Source: Haloarcula regularis
GTDB taxonomy: Archaea > Halobacteriota > Halobacteria > Halobacteriales > Haloarculaceae
DNA length: 64,000 bases
Direction of reading: 5' to 3'
Assembly: GCF_029338315.1 (NCBI RefSeq)
Contig: NZ_CP119794.1
Span: forward strand, 1,860,001-1,924,000
Under the pieces are notes generated by a model that had not been told where the DNA came from, made no database searches, and saw nothing but the letters and a program-made list of their open reading frames with translations. Shown here piece by piece: positions 54,689 through 64,000 of the stretch; within the stretch, counting starts at the first letter, position 1; each line of letters begins with the position of its first letter. The translations under genes and the position numbers were made by a program.

Positions 54689-55679
54689 CTACCAGTCTAG
54701 ACTGCCCCCGCTCTGGTACTCGGTCACCTGCGTCTCGAAGAAGTTCTTCTCCTTGTTGAGGTCGACCTGTTCGGACATCCACGGGAACGGATTCTCGGTA
54801 CCGTACTGCACCGGGAGGTCCAGCTGGTCGAGTCGCCTGTCGGCGACGTGTTCGACGTACTCGGCGAACTGCGCGGCGCTCATCCCCAGAATATCGCCCG
54901 GGCACGCCTCGTAGGCGTAGATCTTCTCGAGCTCGACGGCCTCGGTTATGAGGTCGACGACCTCCGCACCGAAATCGTCGGTCCAGACGTCGGGGTTCTC
55001 GGCCCGGATCTGGTTGATGAGGTCGACGCCGAACCCGAGGTGGAGCGACTCGTCGCGCATGATGTACTCGAACTGCTGGCCGATGCCGACCATCTTGTTC
55101 TGGCGTTTCAGCGCGAGCATCATCGCGAAGCCGGCGTAGAAGAAGATCCCCTCCATGATGACGTAGAAGCCGACGAGGTCACGGACGAGTTCGCGCTTGT
55201 CGGCGGCCGACTCGACGGTGAAATCGTCCCTGTCGATGACCCGCGTCAGGTCGACGACGAACTCGTCTTTCTCCTCGATTGAGGGGACGCGGTCGTACAT
55301 CCCGTAGAGGTACTCCGGGTCGAAGCCCAGCGTGTCACAGCAGTAGATGAACGTGTCCGTGTGAATCGCCTCCTCGTAGGCCTGCCGGAGCAGGTACTGA
55401 CGGCACTCGGGCGGTGACGTAGTCGTAGACGGCGAGGACGATGTTGTTCGCCGTGAGCGACTCGGCCGTCGAGAAGAAGCCCAGGTTCCACTCGACGAGC
55501 TGGCGCTCGGCGTCCGAGAGCGCGTCGCCGTGCCACTGCGAGACGTCGTCCTGCATCGGAATCTCCTCCGGGACCCAGTTGTTGTTCACCCCCGCCTCGT
55601 AGTACTCGCGGGCCCAGTCGTAGTCCATCGGGAGAATCTTGTTCGGGTCGTGTTCGGCGTCGGTATCGAGTATTGGCAT
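54689..55679 (-). CDS. nrdB: Ribonucleotide reductase small (beta) subunit, frame broken near 55405
   Basis: About 330 residues; makes the radical for class I ribonucleotide reduction. N-terminal part: MPILDTDAEHDPNKILPMDYDWAREYY, WNLGFFSTAESLTANNIVLAVYDYVT. The other frame supplies ECRQYLLRQAYEEAIHTDTFIYCC (metal-binding E/H helix), GIFFYAGFAMMLALKRQNKM and MRDESLHLGFGVDLI (E-x-x-H ligand). Two missing Cs in a C run near 55405, or one extra base, explain the change of frame. As nrdB is needed for growth, this is probably a sequencing error. It follows nrdA by 25 bp. Confidence 0.92.
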
Positions 55680-55704
55680 CGGTGAATGTGAGCGTGATTC
55701 TGCG

Positions 55705-58194
55705 TTATTGACAGGCGTCGCAGGTTGGGTCTTCCACGGTACAGAGGTCCCCGTCGTCGGTCGGTCGTCCGCCGTCCGACGCCACTCCGGCGTCCGCGGA
55801 CTCGTCGCGGTGCTGGGTCTTCCCGTACTCGGACATGTCCAGCGTGGACTTCTCTATCTGTGACGCACCGAGCGTCCGCAGGTAGTAGGTGGTCTTCAGC
55901 CCGAGGTCCCACGCCGTCTTGTAGACGTCGTCGAGCAGCGACCCGTCGGTCGACGGGAAGAACACGTTGTGCGAGACGGACTGGTCGATCCACGTCTGTC
56001 GGTGTGCCGTGAGTCGGAGCTGGTGGCGCGGGTCGATCTCGAACGCCCCACGATATAGCTCCTGCAAGTCGTCCGGGACGGCCTCGATCTCCTGGACCGA
56101 TCCGTCGTGATACTTGAGTCGGTCCACCATCTCGTCGTCCCAGCAGCCTCGTTCCCGGAGGTCCGCGACGAGCTGGTCGTTGATGACGGTGAAGTCGCCG
56201 GACATGTTCGATTTGACGTAGAGGTTGGAGTACAGCGGCTCGATGGACGGCGTCGTCCCGTTGATGGTCGAGACGGTGGCGGTCGGCGCGATGGCCATCG
56301 TGTTCGAGTTCCGCATCCCGTGGTCCGCGACGTGCTCTCGGACGACGTACCAGTCGAGCGTCTCCGTCCGGTCGGTCGGTATCTCGCGGCCCCGTTCTTC
56401 CTCGAGGCGGTCGACGGTATCCTGTGGCAGCAGTCCACGGTCCCACTTCGACCCGTTGTAGGAGGGATAGGTCCCCCGTTCGGCGGCGAGTTTCGAGGAG
56501 TTGCGAATGGCGTGATAGGAGACGAACTCCTGCCACCGGTTCGCTTTCTCGACCGCCTCTGCCGAGGCCATCGGGACCTCTAATTGCATCAGCGCGTCGT
56601 GGAATCCCATCGTTCCGAGCCCGACCGGTCGATGTTGCATGTTCGAGTGCTCGGCCTCGTCGGTCGGGTAGAAACACAGGTCGACGACGTTATCGAGCAT
56701 GCGCATCGCCGTCTCGATGGTCTCGGCGAGGTGCTCCCGGTCGAGCCTCGCGGTCGAGTCCGACCGCTCGGTCTCCGCGGAACCGCGTTCCGCGCCCTCG
56801 CCGTCCGTGACGTGCGTCGCGAAGTTCACGCTCCCGAGGTTACAGACGGCGTGTTCGTCGGCGCTCGTGTTGAGCGTGATCTCCGTACAGAGGTTCGAGG
56901 AGTGGACCGTGCCGGCGTGGTCCTGTGGCGAGCGGACGTTGCAGGGGTCCTTGAACGTCAGCCACGGGTGCCCGGTCTCGAACAGTCGGGTGAGCATCTG
57001 CCGCCAGAGGTCCTCGGCCTCGACGCGTTCGTACTGCCGCAGTTCGCCCGCGTCGGCCTTGCGTTCGTATTCGCGGTATTGGGCTTCGAACTCGCTGCCC
57101 GAGAGGTCGTGCAGGTCCGGGACCTCGTCGGGACTGAACAGCGTCCAGTGGTCGCCGTTCTCCACGCGCTTCATGAACAGATCCGGAATCCACGCGGCCG
57201 TGTTCATGTCCGGCGTCCGGCGGCGTTCGTCGCCGGTGTTGCGCTTCAGGTCGATGAACGCCGGGAAGTCGAGGTGCCAGCAGGCCAGATACGCACAGGC
57301 CGCGCCACGCCGTTTCCCCGAGCGGTTTATCGCGGCGGTCACGTCGTTGCTGATGCGCAGGAACGGGACCACCCCGGTCGACTCCACGCCCGTGCTCTCG
57401 ATGAGTGCCCCCGCAGACCGGAGATTCGTCCAGTCGTTGCCGAGGCCGCCGCTCCACTTCGAGAGCTGTGCGTGGTGTTTGTAGGCGTCGAAGATGTCCT
57501 CGAGGTCGTCCTCGACGGTGGTCAGGTAACACGACGAGAGCTGCGGGTGTGTCGACCCGCTGTGGAAGAGCGTCGGCGACGATGGTGTGAACTCGAGCTT
57601 CGAGAGCACGTCGTAGAACTCCTTGGCCCGCGCCTGCGGGTCGTCCTCCTCGATTGCGAGCCCCATGGCGACCCGCATCCAGAAGGCCTGCGGGAGTTCG
57701 AGGTGCTCCCCGTTCTCCTCGGTCTTCAGGAAGTATCGCTGGTAGAGCGTCTCCATCGCCATGTACTCGAACTGCTCGTCGCGCTCGGGTTCGAGATACG
57801 CCGCCAGGTCCTCCAGGTCGAACCGCTCGAGCAATCGCTCGTCGAGCAGGTCGACGTCCACGGCACGCTCGAGGTTCTCGACGAAGGTCTCCCGATAGGC
57901 GCGGTCGAGCTCAAATCCGGTAGGGTCCGCGTCGAGTATCTCGCGGTAGTACCGCTGACGGAAGACCGCCGCAGCGATGCGTTTCAGCGTCGAGTCACGT
58001 TCGATGCGGGCGGTGAGGGCCTGCAGAATCGCCTGGTAGACCTCGTCTGTGGAGGCCCCGTCGTAGCAGTTCCGCTCGGCTTCTTCGACGAGGTCGTCGT
58101 AGTCCGCCTCCGAGAGCGTGGTTTCGTGACCGGTGCGCGCTCGGTCGAGGACCGACCGAACGTCTGGCGTCGATGTGGACTGTTGCTGGCTCAT
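55705..58194 (-). CDS. nrdA: Ribonucleotide reductase large (alpha) subunit, class I, with an inserted cassette
   Basis: An 829-residue catalytic subunit reducing ribonucleoside diphosphates. Active-site parts: SGSTHPQLSSCYLTT (Cys of the redox pair), SSNLCTEITLNTSADEHAVCNLGSVN (radical Cys, Glu, second Cys), APTATVSTINGTTPSIEPLYSN, and a C-terminal CDACQ that accepts electrons from thioredoxin. The N-terminus shows no clear ATP-cone, so dATP inhibition may be absent. Residues after ATHVTDGEG (AERGSAETERSDSTAR) are an insertion encoded by two hairpins. The TATA box is about 150 nt upstream, so the 5' leader is long (about 125 nt). Confidence 0.95.
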   Translation of the reverse strand: MSQQQSTSTPDVRSVLDRARTGHETTLSEADYDDLVEEAERNCYDGASTDEVYQAILQALTARIERDSTLKRIAAAVFRQRYYREILDADPTGFELDRAYRETFVENLERAVDVDLLDERLLERFDLEDLAAYLEPERDEQFEYMAMETLYQRYFLKTEENGEHLELPQAFWMRVAMGLAIEEDDPQARAKEFYDVLSKLEFTPSSPTLFHSGSTHPQLSSCYLTTVEDDLEDIFDAYKHHAQLSKWSGGLGNDWTNLRSAGALIESTGVESTGVVPFLRISNDVTAAINRSGKRRGAACAYLACWHLDFPAFIDLKRNTGDERRRTPDMNTAAWIPDLFMKRVENGDHWTLFSPDEVPDLHDLSGSEFEAQYREYERKADAGELRQYERVEAEDLWRQMLTRLFETGHPWLTFKDPCNVRSPQDHAGTVHSSNLCTEITLNTSADEHAVCNLGSVNFATHVTDGEGAERGSAETERSDSTARLDREHLAETIETAMRMLDNVVDLCFYPTDEAEHSNMQHRPVGLGTMGFHDALMQLEVPMASAEAVEKANRWQEFVSYHAIRNSSKLAAERGTYPSYNGSKWDRGLLPQDTVDRLEEERGREIPTDRTETLDWYVVREHVADHGMRNSNTMAIAPTATVSTINGTTPSIEPLYSNLYVKSNMSGDFTVINDQLVADLRERGCWDDEMVDRLKYHDGSVQEIEAVPDDLQELYRGAFEIDPRHQLRLTAHRQTWIDQSVSHNVFFPSTDGSLLDDVYKTAWDLGLKTTYYLRTLGASQIEKSTLDMSEYGKTQHRDESADAGVASDGGRPTDDGDLCTVEDPTCDACQ
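56750..56794. repeat. In-frame double-hairpin cassette within nrdA
   Basis: GCGGTCG-AGTC-CGACCGC (56750-56767) and CGCGGAAC-CGC-GTTCCGCG (56776-56794) are perfect palindromes eight bases apart. They encode an Arg/Ser/Glu-rich insertion in NrdA at a site where homologues usually have a short loop. The arrangement mirrors the metY cassette at 53510-53552. Confidence 0.6.
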
Positions 58195-58559
58195 GAGTTG
58201 CGAGATGTCGTCTGCCGAGAATCGTCACCGAGATCTCCGGGGACATCGAGGACAGCGTTGTGACTATCGGCGCTCCTCGAGTGGCTCCCCCGTAGCCGCG
58301 AGTGTCGATTCTCTCGCTGCAGTGTCTGCTGTCTGAAGCCACCCTAATAAAATCTACCATTGGTATTGATGTAGTACAAATTCGCTTGTATTACGGGCAT
58401 CGTGAGGCGTACGACGAAAGAGACAGGGCCGACCACACCGGGTCTGAGTCCGCCGAATGGAACGATGCCACGGAGTCTATCCGCGGAATGTTACAGACAG
58501 GACCCGTCGTAGCGGACTGTTTCAACAGAGCCAAACCGCCGGCCCCACAACACGCGCCA
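58195..58559. promoter_or_regulatory. Divergent control region between nrdA and the gene at 58560
   Basis: A minus-strand TTTTATTA (58346-58353) is the best TATA for nrdA and implies a 5' untranslated leader of about 125 nt, unusual for haloarchaea, where leaderless mRNA is the rule. No start-stop overlap ORF is seen here. The right half (58380-58540) is AT-poor with no gene. Confidence 0.4.
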
Positions 58560-58835
58560 ATGACCGAGTCCGACGAGACGGTCCGGTGCTGGCTGGTCGA
58601 GCGGTCGAGCTACGGCGACGAGCGCGTCGTGACACTCGTGTACGCGACGCCCGAGGGCGACCGCCAGCTGAAAAAGCAGCTCTCGACGAACCTGCTCATG
58701 CAGAAGGCCGTCACGGCGGCCGTCGACGTCGACCCCGGGCGACTCGAACCCGTCGAGGACGCCGAGACGCGCGATCGGTACGCGACCGAGGCGTCGCGGA
58801 TGGCCGAGCAACACGACCCCGGCGAGGAGGTCTGA
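58560..58835 (+). CDS. Small hypothetical protein (91 aa)
   Basis: An alpha/beta acidic protein: CWLVERSSYGDERVVTLVYATPEGDRQLKKQLSTNLLMQK, then a helical tail ending MAEQHDPGEEV. It resembles haloarchaea-only proteins of about 90 residues; I do not recognise a named family. It precedes the ABC-2 exporter pair by 83 bp on the same strand and may be co-transcribed. Confidence 0.65.
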   Translation: MTESDETVRCWLVERSSYGDERVVTLVYATPEGDRQLKKQLSTNLLMQKAVTAAVDVDPGRLEPVEDAETRDRYATEASRMAEQHDPGEEV

Positions 58836-58918
58836 AGCGGCGAGCGGTGCGCCCTCCCGCGGTCGGATGTCAACCGAGACACGAAAGACTATACCGGATG
58901 CCGTCACAACCCGGCCGT

Positions 58919-59833
58919 ATGGCCGCTATCGAACTGGACGGCGTCACGAAGCGATTCGGCGACGTCACCGCCCTCGAAGAGGTCGACCTCACCGTCGAGG
59001 AGGGGGAGGTGTTCGGCTTCCTCGGCCCCAACGGGGCCGGGAAGTCGACCACCATCAACATCCTTCTGGACTTCGTCCGGCCTACCGCCGGATCAGCGTC
59101 CGTCCTGGGTGTCGACACCCGCGAGGAGTCGAAAGCCATCAGGGATCGCACCGGCGTCCTCCCGGAGGGATACGACGTCTACGAGCGCCTCACCGGGCGC
59201 GAGCACCTGCAGTTCGTCGTCGAGGCGAAAGACGCCGACGACGACCCGATGGACCTGCTCGAGCGGGTCGGCCTCGACGCCGAGGCCGCCGCCCGCCCCG
59301 CCGGCGGCTACTCGAAGGGGATGACCCAGCGCCTCGTGCTGGCGATGGCGCTGGTCGACCAGCCCGATTTGCTCATCTTAGACGAGCCCTCCACCGGCCT
59401 GGACCCCAACGGCGCCCGGATGATGCGCGAGCTCGTCCGCGAGGAGAGCGAGCGGGGGGCGACCGTCTTCTTCTCCTCGCACATCCTCGGCCAGGTCGAG
59501 GCCGTCTGTGACACCGTCGGCATCCTCCAGGACGGGCGCCTCATCGCCAAGGACTCCGTCGACGAGTTGCGTGACCGGACCGAGGGCGGGACGACGCTGC
59601 ACGTCACGCTCGCCGACAGCGCCACCGACGCGGCCCTCGAGGCCGTCACGGGCCTGGACGTGGTCTCGTCGGTGTCGGCCGACGGCGACAGCCTCGCCAT
59701 CAACTGCGAGAGCGACGCGAAGATGACCATCCTCAACGCCATCGAGGACGCGGGCGCCGAGGTGGCGGACTTCGAGACGACCGAGGCCTCGCTGGAAGAC
59801 CTCTTTGCCACCTACACGGGAGGGGACCGATGA
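58919..59833 (+). CDS. ABC-2 type exporter ATP-binding protein
   Basis: A 304-residue ATPase: Walker A LGPNGAGKSTTINILL, Q-loop region TGVLPEGYDVYERLTGREHL, signature YSKGMTQRLVLAMAL, Walker B LLILDEPSTGLDP and switch VFFSSHILGQ. A C-terminal ~75-residue domain (LHVTLADSATDAALEAVTGLDVV) is common in NosF/CcmA-like exporters. ATG at 58919 is used; an upstream in-frame ATG at 58898 would add seven residues. Its stop overlaps the permease start (ATGA). Confidence 0.92.
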   Translation: MAAIELDGVTKRFGDVTALEEVDLTVEEGEVFGFLGPNGAGKSTTINILLDFVRPTAGSASVLGVDTREESKAIRDRTGVLPEGYDVYERLTGREHLQFVVEAKDADDDPMDLLERVGLDAEAAARPAGGYSKGMTQRLVLAMALVDQPDLLILDEPSTGLDPNGARMMRELVREESERGATVFFSSHILGQVEAVCDTVGILQDGRLIAKDSVDELRDRTEGGTTLHVTLADSATDAALEAVTGLDVVSSVSADGDSLAINCESDAKMTILNAIEDAGAEVADFETTEASLEDLFATYTGGDR

Positions 59834-60864
59834 GCGGGCGCGACGACCGCAACATGCGCTCGGACATGAGCGGCGTCGACGCGGCGCTGCGCGACCAGTT
59901 CGACTGGTACCCAGTCGCGAAGGAGTTCAAGGACGCGATCCGCTCGCGGGGCTTCCTCGTGCTCTCGGTACTCTTCACCGTCTTCTTCATGCTGCCGCCT
60001 GCGAGCGTCGTCTTCGGCTTCTTCGACTTCGGGCCACAGGGCCAGGACATCGGGATGCAGTTTCTCATCTCCTCTGTGTACCTGAATATGGTGACGCTGC
60101 TGGTGCCCGTCGTCGCCCTGTTCGTGGGCTACGCCGCCATCACCAAAGAACGCACCAGCGGGTCGCTGAAGCTCCTGCTGTCGCTGCCGTTCTCGCGCCG
60201 GGACGTCCTGGTCGGGAAGGTCGTTGGCCGCTGTGTCGTCGCCGGCGTCACCCTCGGGTTTGCCCTGGCGCTGACGGCGCTGTTTTTCGTTGCCTCGGAG
60301 CTGACCTTCAAGGGCGACCTGTTTGGCCTGTTCGTCCTCTACACGATGGCCTTCACGGTCGTCTTCGTCGCCATCGTCGTTAGCATCTCCGGGGCGTTCT
60401 CGACGAGTTTCCGGTCTGCCATCGCGAGTTTCTTCGTCTACTTCTACTTCACCTTCGGGTGGAACTCGCTGGCCAACGGCATCGGCGACCTGCTCGCGGA
60501 CTACCTGGGTGTCACCGGGTCGCTGCGCTGGAACGTCGTCCTGTTGGTCAAGCTCGTCAACCCCAACCAGGCCTACAAGACGCTGACGAACTCGATGCTG
60601 GCCGAGGGCTCGAACGCGATGCGCTCCTCGCGGTTCGGGATGTTCAGCCAGAACAGCACCCAGATGCAGGAGATCTGTACCGGCGTCCTCAACGGGAACG
60701 CGACCGTCCAGCGCGGCCTCTTTGGTAACACGACCGTCTGTGGCGAGAGCGCCCGCTCGATTCCGTTCTACGTCTCGGATCCCGCGGTCTTCGTGTACAT
60801 GGTCGCCTGGATCGGCGTCGCGGCCGCGCTCGCGTACTACACCTTCAACATCGTCGACCTCTGA
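59830..60864 (+). CDS. ABC-2 type exporter permease
   Basis: A 344-residue membrane protein with six transmembrane helices: FLVLSVLFTVFFMLPPASVVFGF, MVTLLVPVVALFVGYAAITKERTSGSLKLLLSLPFSRRDVLVGKVVGR (the ABC-2 coupling region), and later hydrophobic blocks. A large extracellular loop (about residues 240-315) carries Asn/Thr-rich stretches (NSTQMQEICTGVLNGNATVQ) and two or more Cys, with possible N-glycosylation sequons. It is translationally coupled to its ATPase. The exported molecule is unknown. Confidence 0.9.
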   Translation: MSGRDDRNMRSDMSGVDAALRDQFDWYPVAKEFKDAIRSRGFLVLSVLFTVFFMLPPASVVFGFFDFGPQGQDIGMQFLISSVYLNMVTLLVPVVALFVGYAAITKERTSGSLKLLLSLPFSRRDVLVGKVVGRCVVAGVTLGFALALTALFFVASELTFKGDLFGLFVLYTMAFTVVFVAIVVSISGAFSTSFRSAIASFFVYFYFTFGWNSLANGIGDLLADYLGVTGSLRWNVVLLVKLVNPNQAYKTLTNSMLAEGSNAMRSSRFGMFSQNSTQMQEICTGVLNGNATVQRGLFGNTTVCGESARSIPFYVSDPAVFVYMVAWIGVAAALAYYTFNIVDL

Positions 60865-60870
60865 GCGGCC

Positions 60871-62988
<2,118 letters not shown>

Positions 62989-63020
62989 CTAAGCCGCTAC
63001 GTCACGTCCGCGACCCGGAA

Positions 63021-63330
63021 TCAGGCCGTGGTCTCCGGAGCGTAGACCAGCACCTCGCCGTCGCCCGAGACGCTGACCTCGAAGCCGTCGTGGGAAGGTT
63101 ACGGTGCAGTCCGACGCGGACTCGCCGTGTCGAACCAGCGAATCCAGCGCGTCGGAGTCGACGGTGTCGTAAAGGGGCCCGACTTCGGCGGGCTCACAGC
63201 CGGCGGCGTCGGCCAGGAGTTCCGCGACGGCCGTACTCGGGTCGACGACCGACCAGTCGAAGTGCCCCCGAGTAATCTGGCCCGGTCTGGCCGTCTCGGT
63301 TGCATCAAGTCCGACGTTGCTTTTACTCAT
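63021..63330 (-). CDS. HalOD1 output-domain protein, frame broken near 63095
   Basis: About 103 residues. The N-terminal part (FDWSVVDPSTAVAELLADAAGCEPAEVGPLYDTVDSDALDSLV) is typical of the haloarchaeal HalOD1 domain, found alone or as the output of signalling proteins. The second strand pair (HDGFEVSVSGDGEVLVYAPETTA) is in another frame; removing one C from a CCC run near 63095 restores CTVTFHDGFEV. Its target or partner is unknown. Confidence 0.7.
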
Positions 63331-63521
63331 TTCATCGTCACCTACGTACCACTATCGGCTGGGATGTCATATAGTCTCCCCATCATTATCAGCATGTGAA
63401 ACAGCCGACAGAATCGGCAGAGTGGCGATCACAGCCCCGGAACCCAGGTAATCGCCGAACCCCGGTCCCCGTCCGGGAGAGTCGGTGCGGGAATCGACGG
63501 CCGGGCCGCTGACCGCGCGGC

Positions 63522-64000
63522 CTACAGGCCGGCGACGTCTTCGATGGCGTCCGTGAGCGCCCGGATGCTCTCGACGGTGTGTTCGCCCATGTGACCGATG
63601 CGGAACGACTCCTCGCTCAGGTCGCCGTAGCCACTGGAGAAGACCATGTCGTACTGCTCGGAGACGGCGGCGGTGGTCTCGGCGACGTCGATGTCGCGGG
63701 TGTTCTCGACGCAGGTGACCGTCTGGGACTCGTATCCCGCCTCCGGGAAGAGACCGAAGTGCTTGCGGGCCCACTCGCGGGTGTACTCGGCCATCTCGCG
63801 GTGGCGCCGGTCGCGGGCCTGGTGGCCCTCCTCGAGCATGTGTTTCATCTGTTTGCGGTAGGCAAGCATCAGCGGGATGGCCGGCGTCGAGTGGGTCTGG
63901 CCCTTCCGGTCGTAGTAGTCCAGACAGCGCTGGAAGCCGCCGTACCACGACGCAGAGTCCGTGTCCAGTTCGCGCTCGTAGGCGGCGTCGCTGACGGTGC
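63522..64000 (-). CDS. Class V aminotransferase (alanine-glyoxylate / serine-pyruvate type), C-terminal part
   Basis: The visible 159 codons run off the right edge. HSTPAIPLMLAYRKQMKHMLEEG, YTREWARKHFGLFPEAGYESQTVTCVENTRDIDV and FRIGHMGEHTVESIRALTDAIEDV match the C-terminal domain of the PLP-dependent PucG/serine-glyoxylate family. The catalytic lysine region lies outside the window. 191 bp without a gene separate it from the HalOD1 gene. Confidence 0.85.
   Translation of the reverse strand, partial: TVSDAAYERELDTDSASWYGGFQRCLDYYDRKGQTHSTPAIPLMLAYRKQMKHMLEEGHQARDRRHREMAEYTREWARKHFGLFPEAGYESQTVTCVENTRDIDVAETTAAVSEQYDMVFSSGYGDLSEESFRIGHMGEHTVESIRALTDAIEDVAGL

Overview
The window is chromosomal DNA of an extremely halophilic archaeon (class Halobacteria; a Haloarculaceae-like genus is my best guess from overall protein flavour, not proven). 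Supporting signs are high G+C with strong third-position GC bias, very acidic proteins, archaeal information-processing genes (SRP54, FtsY, prefoldin alpha, eIF6, eL31, eL39, eL20, SUI1), archaeal lipid and tRNA genes (CDP-archaeol synthase, TYW1-type enzyme), NAD-dependent DNA ligase of the haloarchaeal LigN type, a PitA heme protein, and TATA boxes 24-33 nt upstream of start codons, as expected of leaderless haloarchaeal transcripts.

Layout. 1-8.4 kb: end of a UspA gene, a 5'-truncated hemerythrin remnant and the conserved eL39-eL31-eIF6 / eL20-prefoldin-FtsY / SRP54 set on the minus strand, interrupted by plus-strand genes including a KDPG aldolase. 8.5-14.6 kb: ZIP metal transporter, 2',3'-cyclic phosphodiesterase, TPR and DUF424 proteins, and the SufS-SufU iron-sulfur pair. 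14.6-31.8 kb: housekeeping and stress genes: histidine kinase, a very large PitA-type heme protein, DHH nuclease, PspA, the hemC-cobA-hemD operon with a trailing MFS transporter, CDP-archaeol synthase, ilvE, eIF1, ribB-rbkR and taw1. 32-38.6 kb: aldo/keto reductase, then a ribose-type (CUT2) sugar ABC importer with a divergent D-2-hydroxyacid dehydrogenase and an IclR regulator. 39.3-50.2 kb: NifU-like protein, then a partly decayed sugar locus: a truncated and a nonsense-interrupted ABC permease, GH97 glycosidase, two SDR dehydrogenases, galactonate dehydratase (dgoD) with a divergent IclR regulator, a gutted GH42 beta-galactosidase remnant, and a sulfatase-like enzyme plus flippase-like membrane protein. 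50.2-64 kb: ketopantoate reductase, metY-metX, class I ribonucleotide reductase (nrdA-nrdB), an ABC-2 exporter, ligA, a HalOD1 protein and the 3' part of a class V aminotransferase.

DgoD plus the KDPG/KDPGal-type aldolase at 4 kb, with an SDR as candidate sugar dehydrogenase, would fit the haloarchaeal oxidative galactose pathway; the GH42 remnant and broken permeases suggest that galactoside uptake has been or is being lost.

The most interesting signals are: (1) three tiny ORFs (20, 22 and 37 codons) placed where a leaderless transcript should begin, each ending in a stop that overlaps the start of the main gene (pspA, ilvE, dgoD); (2) two ~44-bp double-hairpin cassettes inserted in frame in metY and nrdA, each adding an Arg/Ser-rich peptide; (3) four convergent gene pairs whose stop codons share one palindromic CTAG; (4) a PitA with two extra tandem repeats between its Cld-like and ABM domains; (5) a ~140-bp palindromic intergenic repeat. 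A caution covers the whole window: about a dozen reading-frame breaks occur, several in genes that cannot be lost (srp54, ftsY, hemC, nrdB), so many are probably sequence errors.
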